Below, one piece after another: positions 1-6,175 of a DNA stretch of 10,059 bases. The notes under the pieces were generated by a model. It ran no database searches and had not been told where the DNA came from. It saw only the letters and a list, made by a program, of their open reading frames with translations. Each line of letters begins with the position of its first letter. Positions within the stretch are counted from its first letter, which is position 1. Source of the DNA: Synergistaceae bacterium (GTDB lineage: Bacteria; Synergistota; Synergistia; Synergistales; Aminobacteriaceae); NCBI GenBank assembly GCA_017475805.1, contig JAFVEW010000183.1:1-10059 (forward strand), read 5' to 3'. Both the position numbers and the translations under genes were made by a program.

Positions 1-1
1 A

Positions 2-973
2 TCGCTTTATCTCAGTACGACTTTGATGTCCTTAGCTATAGGATTAGCGGCGGCGAATTTTTTTAGACCCGGCGTTTTAATGCAAATTCCAAAGAATATT
101 CAAGTAAATATCGAAAGTGCCATACCTGTTACGGATATAATTTTAGATATTTTCCCGAGCAATCCAATATCATCAATGGCTAACGCTAACATGCTTCAGA
201 TTATAGTCTTCTCATTTTTTGTCGGTCTTGCCTGCTTAGTTACGGGCGAGCCTGGCAAAAAAGTTTCAAAGTTCTGTGCATGGTTTGCCGAGATAATGTA
301 TTCAGTAACGAAGTTCGTGATGATTTTCGCTCCCTATGGCTTTTTCGCGTTGATTGCTGATGCTGCTGCAAAATTTGGGATGTCGATTTTAGCTCCGTTC
401 GCGAAATTAATTCTTGTCATTTACGGAAGCGCATTTCTCCACGCTTTGATTATTTACTCACTGATGATTTTAATTTTTTGCCGCCGTTCGCCTGTATGGT
501 TTTTCAAGGGCATTGAAGAGACGATAATAACGTCCTTTGTAACACGTTCGAGTGCCGGGACTTTGCCTGTAACTCTTAATAATGTCCGCGAAAATTTCGG
601 AGTTTCAGAAGGCATTAGCTCTTTCGTTTTGCCTCTCGGAGCTACGATTAATATGGACGGAACGGTTTTATATTTAGGCGTCTGTGCGTTGTTTGTTGCT
701 CAGGCTTTTAATGTTTTAGTTACGCCGAACATGTTAATCGCGATAGCTGTATCATCGACGTTAGCTTCAATCGGAGCGGCAGGAGTTCCCGGAGCTGGCT
801 TAATAATGCTTACGACAGTTTTATCGAGTGTAGGCCTACCTGTTGAAGGCGTCGGCTTAGTCGCTGGAATTGATGTTATATTAGGCGGCCTTCGTTCATG
901 CTTAAACGTTGTAGGAGACGCGGCTGTCTGTGTTGTTGTTGCGTCAAGCGAGGGCGAAGAGTTAAAACAGTGA
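2..973 (+). CDS. Dicarboxylate/amino acid:cation symporter (DAACS family), 5'-truncated
   Basis: C-terminal part of an inner-membrane secondary transporter that moves an anionic substrate with Na+ or H+. The frame is open to the left edge of the window (from base 2, upstream of the first possible start at 23), so the N-terminus lies outside. Family landmarks run in order: the hairpin 1 motif SSAGTLP, the NMDGT unwound helix of TM7, the hairpin 2 stretch GAAGVPGAG, and the TM8 motif with arginine and NVVGD near the C-terminus. Hydrophobic segments fill the rest. In TM8 the position equal to Asp394 of GltPh is glycine (codon 884-886), while the arginine (Arg397 equivalent), the Asn and the last Asp (405 equivalent) are kept. 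In the family this Asp holds the substrate's amino group and is Ser in DctA, so I infer a dicarboxylate rather than an amino acid. The stop at 971-973 abuts a heptanucleotide repeat. Confidence 0.9.
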   Translation, partial: SLYLSTTLMSLAIGLAAANFFRPGVLMQIPKNIQVNIESAIPVTDIILDIFPSNPISSMANANMLQIIVFSFFVGLACLVTGEPGKKVSKFCAWFAEIMYSVTKFVMIFAPYGFFALIADAAAKFGMSILAPFAKLILVIYGSAFLHALIIYSLMILIFCRRSPVWFFKGIEETIITSFVTRSSAGTLPVTLNNVRENFGVSEGISSFVLPLGATINMDGTVLYLGVCALFVAQAFNVLVTPNMLIAIAVSSTLASIGAAGVPGAGLIMLTTVLSSVGLPVEGVGLVAGIDVILGGLRSCLNVVGDAAVCVVVASSEGEELKQ

Positions 974-1008
974 GGAATTAGGAGTGAGGAAGTAGGAAGT
1001 AAAAAATA
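973..1008 (+). repeat. Heptanucleotide repeat block, direct copy A
   Basis: Four 7-base units of the form AGGANNN (AGGAATT, AGGAGTG, AGGAAGT, AGGAAGT) followed by AAAAAATA. The block starts in the stop codon of the transporter gene. It matches the block at 2149-2184 in 33 of 36 positions; all three differences lie in the last three bases of the second unit. It is non-coding and fills much of the gap before the rpiB-upp promoter candidate. Confidence 0.8.
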
Positions 1009-1013
1009 AGTCT

Positions 1014-1022
1014 TGCTATAAT
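1014..1022 (+). promoter_or_regulatory. Extended -10 promoter candidate for the rpiB-upp gene
   Basis: TGCTATAAT is a perfect extended -10 element (TG, one base, TATAAT at 1017-1022). No good -35 box lies 17 bases upstream, where the heptanucleotide repeat sits; extended -10 promoters often do without one. Transcription would start near 1029, leaving a leader of roughly 27 bases that carries the ribosome binding site AGAAGGAG at 1038-1045, 10 bases before the ATG. It is the best promoter-like sequence I found in the window and may drive the genes downstream. Confidence 0.5.
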
Positions 1023-1055
1023 AATAAAAATTTTTCCAGAAGGAGTTTTATAAAA

Positions 1056-2150
1056 ATGAAAATTGCAATAGGCTGCGACCACGCCGGATATGTTCTAAAA
1101 GACGCGGTTGTTAATTTTTTACGCTCAAAAGAAGTTGAAATTCTTGATTTAGGTGCTTATGAATTAAACGCTGATGATGATTATACAAATCCCGGTTTCA
1201 AAGTCGGCGGAGCAATTCTTGACGAAGAAGCTGATTTAGGTGTCCTTATGTGCGGGACGGGCTTTGGAATTTCAATCGCTGCTAATAAAGTTCCCGGCGT
1301 CCGTGCTGTTCCTTGCTGCACAGCGGAACAGGCGAAAATGGCTAAAGCTCATAATAATGCAAACGTCATAGCACTTGGAGGAAATTTAATTAAACCCGAA
1401 GACGTCGCAGGAATTTTAGAGACTTGGCTTTCAACTCAATTTGAGGGCGGCAGGCACTTAAGACGAATAAATAAAATCGCTCAAGCTGAAAAATCGACGC
1501 TTAACATGATTCATCAGGGCGGTGGCCGTGTAGTTATTTTTAATCATCCGTTAGTTCAGCATAAAGTAGGAATAATCCGCGACGTCAATACGAGCGTTAA
1601 ACAATTCCGTGAACTTTTACAGGAAATTGCGGGCTTAATGGTCTATGAAATCACTCGAAACTTGCCATTAACAGACAAAGAAGTTCAAACGCCTATCGAG
1701 AAGACAAAAGTTAAAACAATCGAAGGCAAAAAATTAGCAATCGTTCCTGTTTTGCGTGCAGGTTTAGGAATGGTAGACGGAATTTTACAGGTTGTCCCTA
1801 ATGCTAAAGTCGGACATATCGGACTTTATCGCGACCCTAAGACGCTTGAGCCTGTTGAATATTATTGCAAGTTGCCGTTTGACATTGAAGAGCGTGAAAT
1901 TTTTGTGTTAGACCCGATGTTAGCTACGGGCGGAAGTGCAAGCGCGGCAATAAGTTTAATCAAGAAGCGCGGTGGACGTAAAATTTCATTAGTTTGCTTA
2001 ATCGCAGCTCCTGACGGAATTGAGAAAGTTCACACGGATCATCCTGACGTTTCGATTTTTATCGCGGCTCTTGACTCTCACTTAAATGACCACGGCTATA
2101 TCGTTCCTGGACTTGGCGACGCCGGCGACAGACTTTTTGGAACAAAGTAG
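1056..2150 (+). CDS. rpiB-upp: Fused ribose-5-phosphate isomerase B / uracil phosphoribosyltransferase
   Basis: A single 364-residue frame holds two complete cytosolic enzymes. Residues 1-145 are RpiB (ribose 5-phosphate to ribulose 5-phosphate): N-terminal CDHAG, catalytic Cys66 in CGTGFGIS and His99 in AHNNAN, both at the E. coli RpiB numbering. Residues from about 151 to 364 are uracil phosphoribosyltransferase (uracil + PRPP to UMP): HPLVQHK near the start, the PRPP-binding fingerprint DPMLATGGS from Asp286, and the C-terminal uracil-binding motif [12 protein letters not shown] from Tyr348. Both parts are close to the lengths of the free enzymes, joined by a short charged linker with no stop or internal ribosome binding site. 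Ribose 5-phosphate is the precursor of PRPP, so the fusion links pentose phosphate to pyrimidine salvage. Start chosen from AGAAGGAG 10 bases upstream. rpiB and upp are often neighbours in low-GC bacteria; a true fusion is less usual. Confidence 0.95.
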   Translation: MKIAIGCDHAGYVLKDAVVNFLRSKEVEILDLGAYELNADDDYTNPGFKVGGAILDEEADLGVLMCGTGFGISIAANKVPGVRAVPCCTAEQAKMAKAHNNANVIALGGNLIKPEDVAGILETWLSTQFEGGRHLRRINKIAQAEKSTLNMIHQGGGRVVIFNHPLVQHKVGIIRDVNTSVKQFRELLQEIAGLMVYEITRNLPLTDKEVQTPIEKTKVKTIEGKKLAIVPVLRAGLGMVDGILQVVPNAKVGHIGLYRDPKTLEPVEYYCKLPFDIEEREIFVLDPMLATGGSASAAISLIKKRGGRKISLVCLIAAPDGIEKVHTDHPDVSIFIAALDSHLNDHGYIVPGLGDAGDRLFGTK

Positions 2151-2184
2151 GAATTAGGAAATAGGAAGTAGGAAGTAAAAAATA
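2149..2184 (+). repeat. Heptanucleotide repeat block, direct copy B (left arm of palindrome)
   Basis: Units AGGAATT, AGGAAAT, AGGAAGT, AGGAAGT then AAAAAATA. The block begins in the stop codon of rpiB-upp, exactly as copy A begins in the stop of the transporter gene, and the two are 33/36 identical. With the inverted block at 2185-2214 it forms an imperfect hairpin whose outer stem pairs 2148-2159 with 2200-2211 (12 base pairs). Confidence 0.8.
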
Positions 2185-2214
2185 TTTCTCACTCCTCACT
2201 CCTAATTCCTAATT
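2185..2214 (-). repeat. Heptanucleotide repeat block, inverted copy C (right arm of palindrome)
   Basis: Read on the - strand this is AATT, AGGAATT, AGGAGTG, AGGAGTG, AGAAA: the same 7-base units as copies A and B in opposite orientation, and closer to A than to its own partner B in the second unit. B and C together fill nearly the whole gap between rpiB-upp and the wecA-like gene. No run of T follows the hairpin, so it does not look like an intrinsic terminator. Confidence 0.75.
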
Positions 2215-2221
2215 ATTAAAA

Positions 2222-3106
2222 ATGTTAGATGTAAAATTATTTCTGTTTATAATAATTGGATTTTTTTGGGGAGGCTTGACTGCGCCTGTTTCGATAAAAT
2301 TAGCCGGCCTCTATGGAATTATTGACATTCCTGACGCCCGAAAAATTCACAAAGGACAAATGCCTCGTGGTGCAGGCTTGGGCTTATGGCTTGGATATTT
2401 ACTAATGTCTGTGATAATGTCTGCTGAAATACCAAGTCTGCGTTACATAGCGACAGGTGGAACTTTAATTTTTTTCTGCGGTTATCTTGATGACATGTGC
2501 TCATTAAGTCCGTTTCTGCGTTTAGCTCTTCACATGATAGCTTCGGCTCTCGTAGTAATACCCATGAATTTTAATCCTGTTGTAAGTTTTTTTGCAATTT
2601 TTTGGATAGCGGGTCTCACGAGTGCATATAATTTAATTGACGGCATGAACGGCCTTTGTATCTCGCTTTTTATAGCATCATCTGTTGCTTTATTTGTTTT
2701 AGGCAACGACTATACAATAATCTATACGGGAGCAATGGCATTAGGAATTTTGTGTTGGAATTTTCCTGCTGCTCAAACGTTTTTAGGCGACGGAGGCAGC
2801 ACGTTATTAGGATATTTATTTGCATCGCATTTCATGACGTCGGCATTACCAAATCTTAAAAGCGTCAGAGTTTATGAGTTTATTTTAATGCTCGTTCTAT
2901 TCGGAGGTATTCCAGTTGTTGACACTCTTACGGCTTTTACAAGACGAATGTTATCAGGAAAATCTCCTTTTTACCCGGATAAAAAACATTTGCACCATAT
3001 TTTAATTTCATTCACCGGCTCGAACATTTTAACCGTCAGTATTATCTTGAGTTTGCAGGTTTTAATGCTGTTTGCCGGAATACAATTATATTTGAGGATA
3101 CAATGA
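2222..3106 (+). CDS. wecA: WecA/TagO-type undecaprenyl-phosphate GlcNAc-1-phosphate transferase
   Basis: Integral membrane enzyme of the polyprenol-phosphate HexNAc-1-P transferase family. It probably moves GlcNAc-1-phosphate from UDP-GlcNAc to undecaprenyl phosphate, starting lipid-linked surface glycans. Visible motifs: DARKIHKGQMPRGAG near residue 38, the Mg2+-binding Asp90-Asp91 pair in YLDDM, NLIDGMNGL with Asp140 and Asn143, FLGDGGS with Asp190, and the HxHH-type motif HLHH at 256-259 in the cytoplasmic loop that marks WecA/TagO rather than MraY. Many hydrophobic segments cover the protein. At 294 residues it is on the short side for the family, with no C-terminal extension. The ATG is the only usable start after the in-frame TAA at 2210, and it has no Shine-Dalgarno sequence because the heptanucleotide palindrome lies directly upstream. 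It overlaps wecB by ATGA. Sugar specificity (GlcNAc) is inferred. Confidence 0.88.
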   Translation: MLDVKLFLFIIIGFFWGGLTAPVSIKLAGLYGIIDIPDARKIHKGQMPRGAGLGLWLGYLLMSVIMSAEIPSLRYIATGGTLIFFCGYLDDMCSLSPFLRLALHMIASALVVIPMNFNPVVSFFAIFWIAGLTSAYNLIDGMNGLCISLFIASSVALFVLGNDYTIIYTGAMALGILCWNFPAAQTFLGDGGSTLLGYLFASHFMTSALPNLKSVRVYEFILMLVLFGGIPVVDTLTAFTRRMLSGKSPFYPDKKHLHHILISFTGSNILTVSIILSLQVLMLFAGIQLYLRIQ

Positions 3107-4224
3107 AAAATATTACATGCGTAACAGGCACTCGCCCCGAAGCTATAAAGATGGCTCCTGTAATCTTAGAACTTAGAAAAAATCCTGATTTTCATGTTAC
3201 AACACTCGCAACAGGTCAACATACTGACATGTTAAGGCAGGCATTAAAAGATTTTGGTATAGTCCCTGATGTTGACTTAAATATTATGAAACAAGCTCAA
3301 ACGCTGGATTATATAACGTCAAGCGTATTACAGGGCGTTGGAAAATTTTTAGACGAAAATAAACAAGATTTAATTTTAGTTCACGGAGATACTTCAACAA
3401 CTTTTGCGGCGGCGTTGGCAGGATTTTACAGACATGTTCCCGTAGGTCATGTTGAGGCCGGACTTCGCAGTCATAAATTAGCTTTGCCGTTCCCTGAAGA
3501 AGCTAACAGAATTTTAACGGACGGAATTACAAATTTGTTTTTTGCACCGACCGAAGGCGACGCTGAAAATTTGAGACAAGAAGGTAAAAACGAAAATATT
3601 TTTATCACAGGTAACACTGTTATAGACGCGCTTTATGATATTATTGAACGGCGAAAAAATCAAAATATGCCTGAACCTGGATATATGCAAAATATAAAAG
3701 ACAGGCCGATGATTTTAATGACGGCTCACAGGCGCGAGTCTTGGGGTAAAACTCTTGAGATTATCTGCACTGCTGTTGTAGATATTATCAAAGAACACGG
3801 CGACGTTTTATTTTTAATACCATTGCATAAAAATCCGGTTGTTCGCGAAATTATAAAAACTTGCTTAAAAGATTTTAGTAATAATGTAATTTTCACAGAG
3901 CCTTTGAATTATCCTGAATTTGTTTACGCAATGAGCAAAAGTATTTTTATACTATCAGACAGCGGCGGAGTTCAGGAAGAAGCAAGCGCGATTAATAAAC
4001 CCGTCTTAATAATGCGAACTTTATCAGAACGTCCTGAAGCTATTACTCACGGAACTTGTATTTTAGTCGGTACAGAGCGCGAAAATATTAGAAACGAAGC
4101 CTTGAAAATTCTCAATGAACCTGAATATCTCAACGCTATAATTTCTAAAAATAAAATGCCTTTTGGAAACGGCACAGCAAGCAAAAAAATTCATGAGGCA
4201 GTCAGAGAGTTCTTGAAGAGATAA
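3103..4224 (+). CDS. wecB: UDP-N-acetylglucosamine 2-epimerase (non-hydrolysing)
   Basis: Cytosolic enzyme that interconverts UDP-GlcNAc and UDP-ManNAc, giving ManNAc for surface polysaccharide or teichoic-acid-like polymers. The 373 residues match the usual length. Family motifs are complete: N-terminal TGTRPEAIKMAPVI, HGDTST with Asp96, GHVEAGLRS with Glu118, PFPEEANR, TAHRRESWG with His209, and the UDP-binding LSDSGGVQEEAS near the C-terminus. The Asp, Glu and His correspond to catalytic residues Asp95, Glu117 and His213 of E. coli WecB. The start overlaps the stop of the wecA-like gene (ATGA at 3103-3106), so the two are translationally coupled and likely work in one glycan pathway. A hydrolysing or sialic-acid-type epimerase is unlikely given the length and motifs. 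Confidence 0.95.
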   Translation: MKNITCVTGTRPEAIKMAPVILELRKNPDFHVTTLATGQHTDMLRQALKDFGIVPDVDLNIMKQAQTLDYITSSVLQGVGKFLDENKQDLILVHGDTSTTFAAALAGFYRHVPVGHVEAGLRSHKLALPFPEEANRILTDGITNLFFAPTEGDAENLRQEGKNENIFITGNTVIDALYDIIERRKNQNMPEPGYMQNIKDRPMILMTAHRRESWGKTLEIICTAVVDIIKEHGDVLFLIPLHKNPVVREIIKTCLKDFSNNVIFTEPLNYPEFVYAMSKSIFILSDSGGVQEEASAINKPVLIMRTLSERPEAITHGTCILVGTERENIRNEALKILNEPEYLNAIISKNKMPFGNGTASKKIHEAVREFLKR

Positions 4225-4243
4225 TATTGGAGATGAAAATTTT

Positions 4244-5170
4244 ATGAAAAAAAATTTTTTATTGATATTACTCGCAATAATTTTTGCGTCAACGGCTTTT
4301 GCTGACGATAGCACTTCTGAAAAATTATTTAAGTTAGTTGAAGACGAAAACGCAACGGCTTCGCAAGTGAAAGACTTAATTGAAGCTGGAGCGGACGTTA
4401 ATTTTCACAGCAACGATCAGACACTTTTAATGCACGCTTACGAATATAGTAATTATGAAATTGCAAAAATTTTATTAGAATACGGAGCAGACGTCAATGA
4501 AAAATATGGATACGGCGGCTCTACTGTTTTGATAGAAGCTTTGTCAGAGATTGGCGAATTGTCTCCTGAGGCAAGAGAATTTGTAAAAGTTTTAATAAAA
4601 GCCGGTGCTGATGTTAACTTAAGAGATGATTTTAATTGTCCTCCTTTAGTATTTGCTGCTGAAGATACAGAGACCATAAAAATTTTACTTGATGCCGGAG
4701 CTGATGTAAATGCAAGCGACAACGAAGGTGAAACGATTTTAATTAGAGCGGCGGCTTTTAACCCCAATCCTGACGCTATAAAAATTTTATTGGACGCAGG
4801 GGCAGACCTCAATGCTAAAGACGAAAACGGCATGAATGCTTTAATTCGTGCGGCAGGCAGCAACGAAAATCCTGAGATTACTAAAATTCTTATTAATGCA
4901 GGTTTGAATGTAAATTCTCGCGATAATGAACGCAAAACTCCTTTAATATGGGCAACTACAGGTCTAACTGAAGACTTAGCCGAAATAGGTAACCCAGAAG
5001 TCGTTAAATTTTTATTGCAGGCTGGAGCAAATCCAAAATTAAAAGATAAATACGGAAAAACCGCTCTCGACTATGCAAGAGAAGAAAACATCACGCAAAT
5101 AAAAAAAATTCTTGAAGATTTTACTAAATCTAAATCGAATAAAAATAAAAATTCCAAGAAATCGCGTTAA
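4244..5170 (+). CDS. Exported ankyrin-repeat protein
   Basis: 308 residues. The N-terminus is a clear Sec signal peptide: two lysines, a hydrophobic core (LLILLAIIFA) and a likely cut after STAFA at residue 20, leaving a mature protein that starts DDSTSEK. Residues from about 28 to 290 form roughly seven ankyrin repeats with the consensus tail AGADVN (for example DAGADVNASD and DAGADLNAKD). The last 18 or so residues are almost all Lys, Asn and Ser, a basic tail suited to binding nucleic acid, anionic polymer or wall. It lacks LPXTG and has no second membrane segment. A ribosome binding site GGAGA lies at 4229-4233, 10 bases before the ATG. It starts 19 bases after wecB and ends 20 bases before the first Rpn-type gene, so all may share a transcript. 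Its partner is unknown; periplasmic or secreted protein binding is inferred from the fold. Confidence 0.85.
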   Translation: MKKNFLLILLAIIFASTAFADDSTSEKLFKLVEDENATASQVKDLIEAGADVNFHSNDQTLLMHAYEYSNYEIAKILLEYGADVNEKYGYGGSTVLIEALSEIGELSPEAREFVKVLIKAGADVNLRDDFNCPPLVFAAEDTETIKILLDAGADVNASDNEGETILIRAAAFNPNPDAIKILLDAGADLNAKDENGMNALIRAAGSNENPEITKILINAGLNVNSRDNERKTPLIWATTGLTEDLAEIGNPEVVKFLLQAGANPKLKDKYGKTALDYAREENITQIKKILEDFTKSKSNKNKNSKKSR

Positions 5171-5190
5171 AAAATTCTAAATTTGTAAAA

Positions 5191-6108
5191 ATGTCTGAAG
5201 AAAAAATTTTCCGTAACTCAAAAAATTCTATTTTTCTTGATTTATTCAGCATTCCTGAATATCTTTTGCAGCTTGTCAAAACTCTTCACCCGGAAATGAC
5301 GGACTTAAAAGAAAACGAAATTAGAATTTTGACGTTGCAAAGCGTGTTTTTTAATCGGCCTTATAATGATTTAGGTATACTTGTAAAAAATAAACTTTTG
5401 ATTTTAGTTGAAGCTCAAGCAACGTGGTCAATTAATATTTTAATAAGAATTTTGCTGTATCTTGCCTCGACTTATCATGACTACATACATGATAATAAAT
5501 TATCAGTTTATAGCGATAAAAAAATTGAGCTGCCTGAGCCGGAATTTTATGTGATTTATACAGGCGACAGGAAAATTGATAAAGATATTCTTTCACTTAA
5601 AGGAGATATTTTTGAAAATCCTGATGCAAAATTAGAATTAATCGCACGGGTTATTCACGCTGAAAATAAAAATGACATAATAGGCCAATACATAATCTTT
5701 TGTCATGTTTTAGACAGTCAGATAAAAATTTATGGCTACACTAAAAAAGCTCTTGAAAATACAATTAAGATTTGTCAAAATTTAGATGTCCTGAAAAAAT
5801 ATCTTGAAAGTAGAAAAAAGGAGGTCACGGATATAATGTTTATTCTGTTCGACCAAGAATATAACATAAAGTTATATGCTGAAGAATACGCAAGAAACCG
5901 CGAAATAAAAGGTGCTGTTGAAATGTGTAAAGAGTTCGGCTTTTCAATAAAGGATGTTATCAAAAAAATCGCCGAAAAATTTGGCATTGCCAAAGAACGC
6001 GCCGAAAAATATGTCAATGAGTTTTGGAACAGCAGGCCGGAAGATTATGCCGTTGATCTTTCGGAATTTGAAGGACTTGAAGAAATGCGGAAGGAATATA
6101 CAAAATGA
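5191..6108 (+). CDS. Rpn-type PD-(D/E)XK nuclease, full-length form
   Basis: 305 residues of the Rpn / PD-(D/E)XK 'nuclease family transposase' type. The N-terminal region has KNSIFLDLF, and the core has NDLGILVKNKLLILVEAQ, giving Asp60, Glu74 and Gln76 as the D...ExQ active-site triad (Gln in place of Lys is usual in this family). IRILLYLASTYHDYI follows. The C-terminal third (from about 205) is charged and helical, with a helix-turn-helix-like end rich in Lys and Glu. Such proteins are DNA endonucleases first found to promote RecA-independent recombination; in E. coli they act in phage defence. The ATG has no Shine-Dalgarno sequence. A perfect one, AAGGAGGT, lies inside the gene at 5818-5825 with an in-frame ATG at 5836, suggesting a second, shorter product. 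The gene sits between the ankyrin gene and murA, both on the same strand. Not a transposase in practice: no inverted repeats flank it. Confidence 0.85.
   Translation: MSEEKIFRNSKNSIFLDLFSIPEYLLQLVKTLHPEMTDLKENEIRILTLQSVFFNRPYNDLGILVKNKLLILVEAQATWSINILIRILLYLASTYHDYIHDNKLSVYSDKKIELPEPEFYVIYTGDRKIDKDILSLKGDIFENPDAKLELIARVIHAENKNDIIGQYIIFCHVLDSQIKIYGYTKKALENTIKICQNLDVLKKYLESRKKEVTDIMFILFDQEYNIKLYAEEYARNREIKGAVEMCKEFGFSIKDVIKKIAEKFGIAKERAEKYVNEFWNSRPEDYAVDLSEFEGLEEMRKEYTK
5818..5825 (+). promoter_or_regulatory. Internal Shine-Dalgarno sequence within the first Rpn-type gene
   Basis: AAGGAGGT is a full anti-Shine-Dalgarno match inside coding sequence (codons for Lys-Lys-Glu-Val). It lies 10 bases before an in-frame ATG at 5836-5838, with an ATA at 5833 just before it. 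It is stronger than anything upstream of the gene's own start at 5191. Confidence 0.65.
5836..6108 (+). CDS. Predicted intragenic small protein (RpnS-like) from the first Rpn-type gene
   Basis: In-frame internal start giving a 90-residue protein identical to residues 216-305 of the full-length nuclease. It begins MFILFDQEYNIKLY, continues through IKGAVEMCKEFGFS and ends with a Lys/Glu-rich helix pair; it contains none of the nuclease triad. Evidence is the perfect Shine-Dalgarno sequence at 5818-5825 and the ATG 10 bases later; the spacing is slightly long. In E. coli rpn genes an internally initiated C-terminal protein inhibits the full-length toxic nuclease, so by analogy this would be the antitoxin and oligomerisation partner. 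This role is inferred from layout; the internal start is a direct sequence observation. Confidence 0.5.
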   Translation: MFILFDQEYNIKLYAEEYARNREIKGAVEMCKEFGFSIKDVIKKIAEKFGIAKERAEKYVNEFWNSRPEDYAVDLSEFEGLEEMRKEYTK

Positions 6109-6147
6109 TCGTTGAAGCAGAATAAAATAATGAATTTTAGTTTTTAG

Positions 6148-6155
6148 AAAGGAGG
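6148..6155 (+). promoter_or_regulatory. murA Shine-Dalgarno sequence pointing to an ATA start
   Basis: AAAGGAGG is a near-perfect ribosome binding site. It is 20 bases from the ATG at 6176, too far for normal use, but 8 bases from an in-frame ATA at 6164. No ATG, GTG or TTG lies in frame between the upstream in-frame stop (6131-6133) and 6176. Confidence 0.6.
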
Positions 6156-6175
6156 AAGTTTCAATAGAAAACATA

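Noticed and set aside
1506..1508. A separate start for upp at the ATG before IHQGGG
   Set aside because: No Shine-Dalgarno sequence precedes it, there is no stop between the domains, and the frame is continuous, so a fusion is simpler.
2148..2211. Intrinsic terminator after rpiB-upp
   Set aside because: The hairpin stem is AT-rich and imperfect, and it is followed by AATTATTAAAA, not a T run.
4453..4935. A 160-codon open frame on the - strand within the ankyrin gene
   Set aside because: It mirrors the ankyrin repeats in antisense, has no ribosome binding site or recognisable domain, and the + strand protein is clearly real.
5772..5805. An internal promoter (TTGTCA with TATCTT) for the first small Rpn product
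   Set aside because: The spacing between the hexamers is 22 bases, too long for a normal sigma-70 promoter; translation from the long transcript is enough.
5191..6108. An insertion sequence, since related proteins are often labelled transposase
   Set aside because: No flanking inverted repeats or target duplication are visible, and the protein has a PD-(D/E)XK nuclease core, not a DDE transposase core.
6108..6175. A promoter directly upstream of murA
   Set aside because: TAAAAT at 6123 and TTGAAG at 6112 are -10- and -35-like, but no pair has acceptable spacing; in AT-rich DNA such single hexamers are expected.
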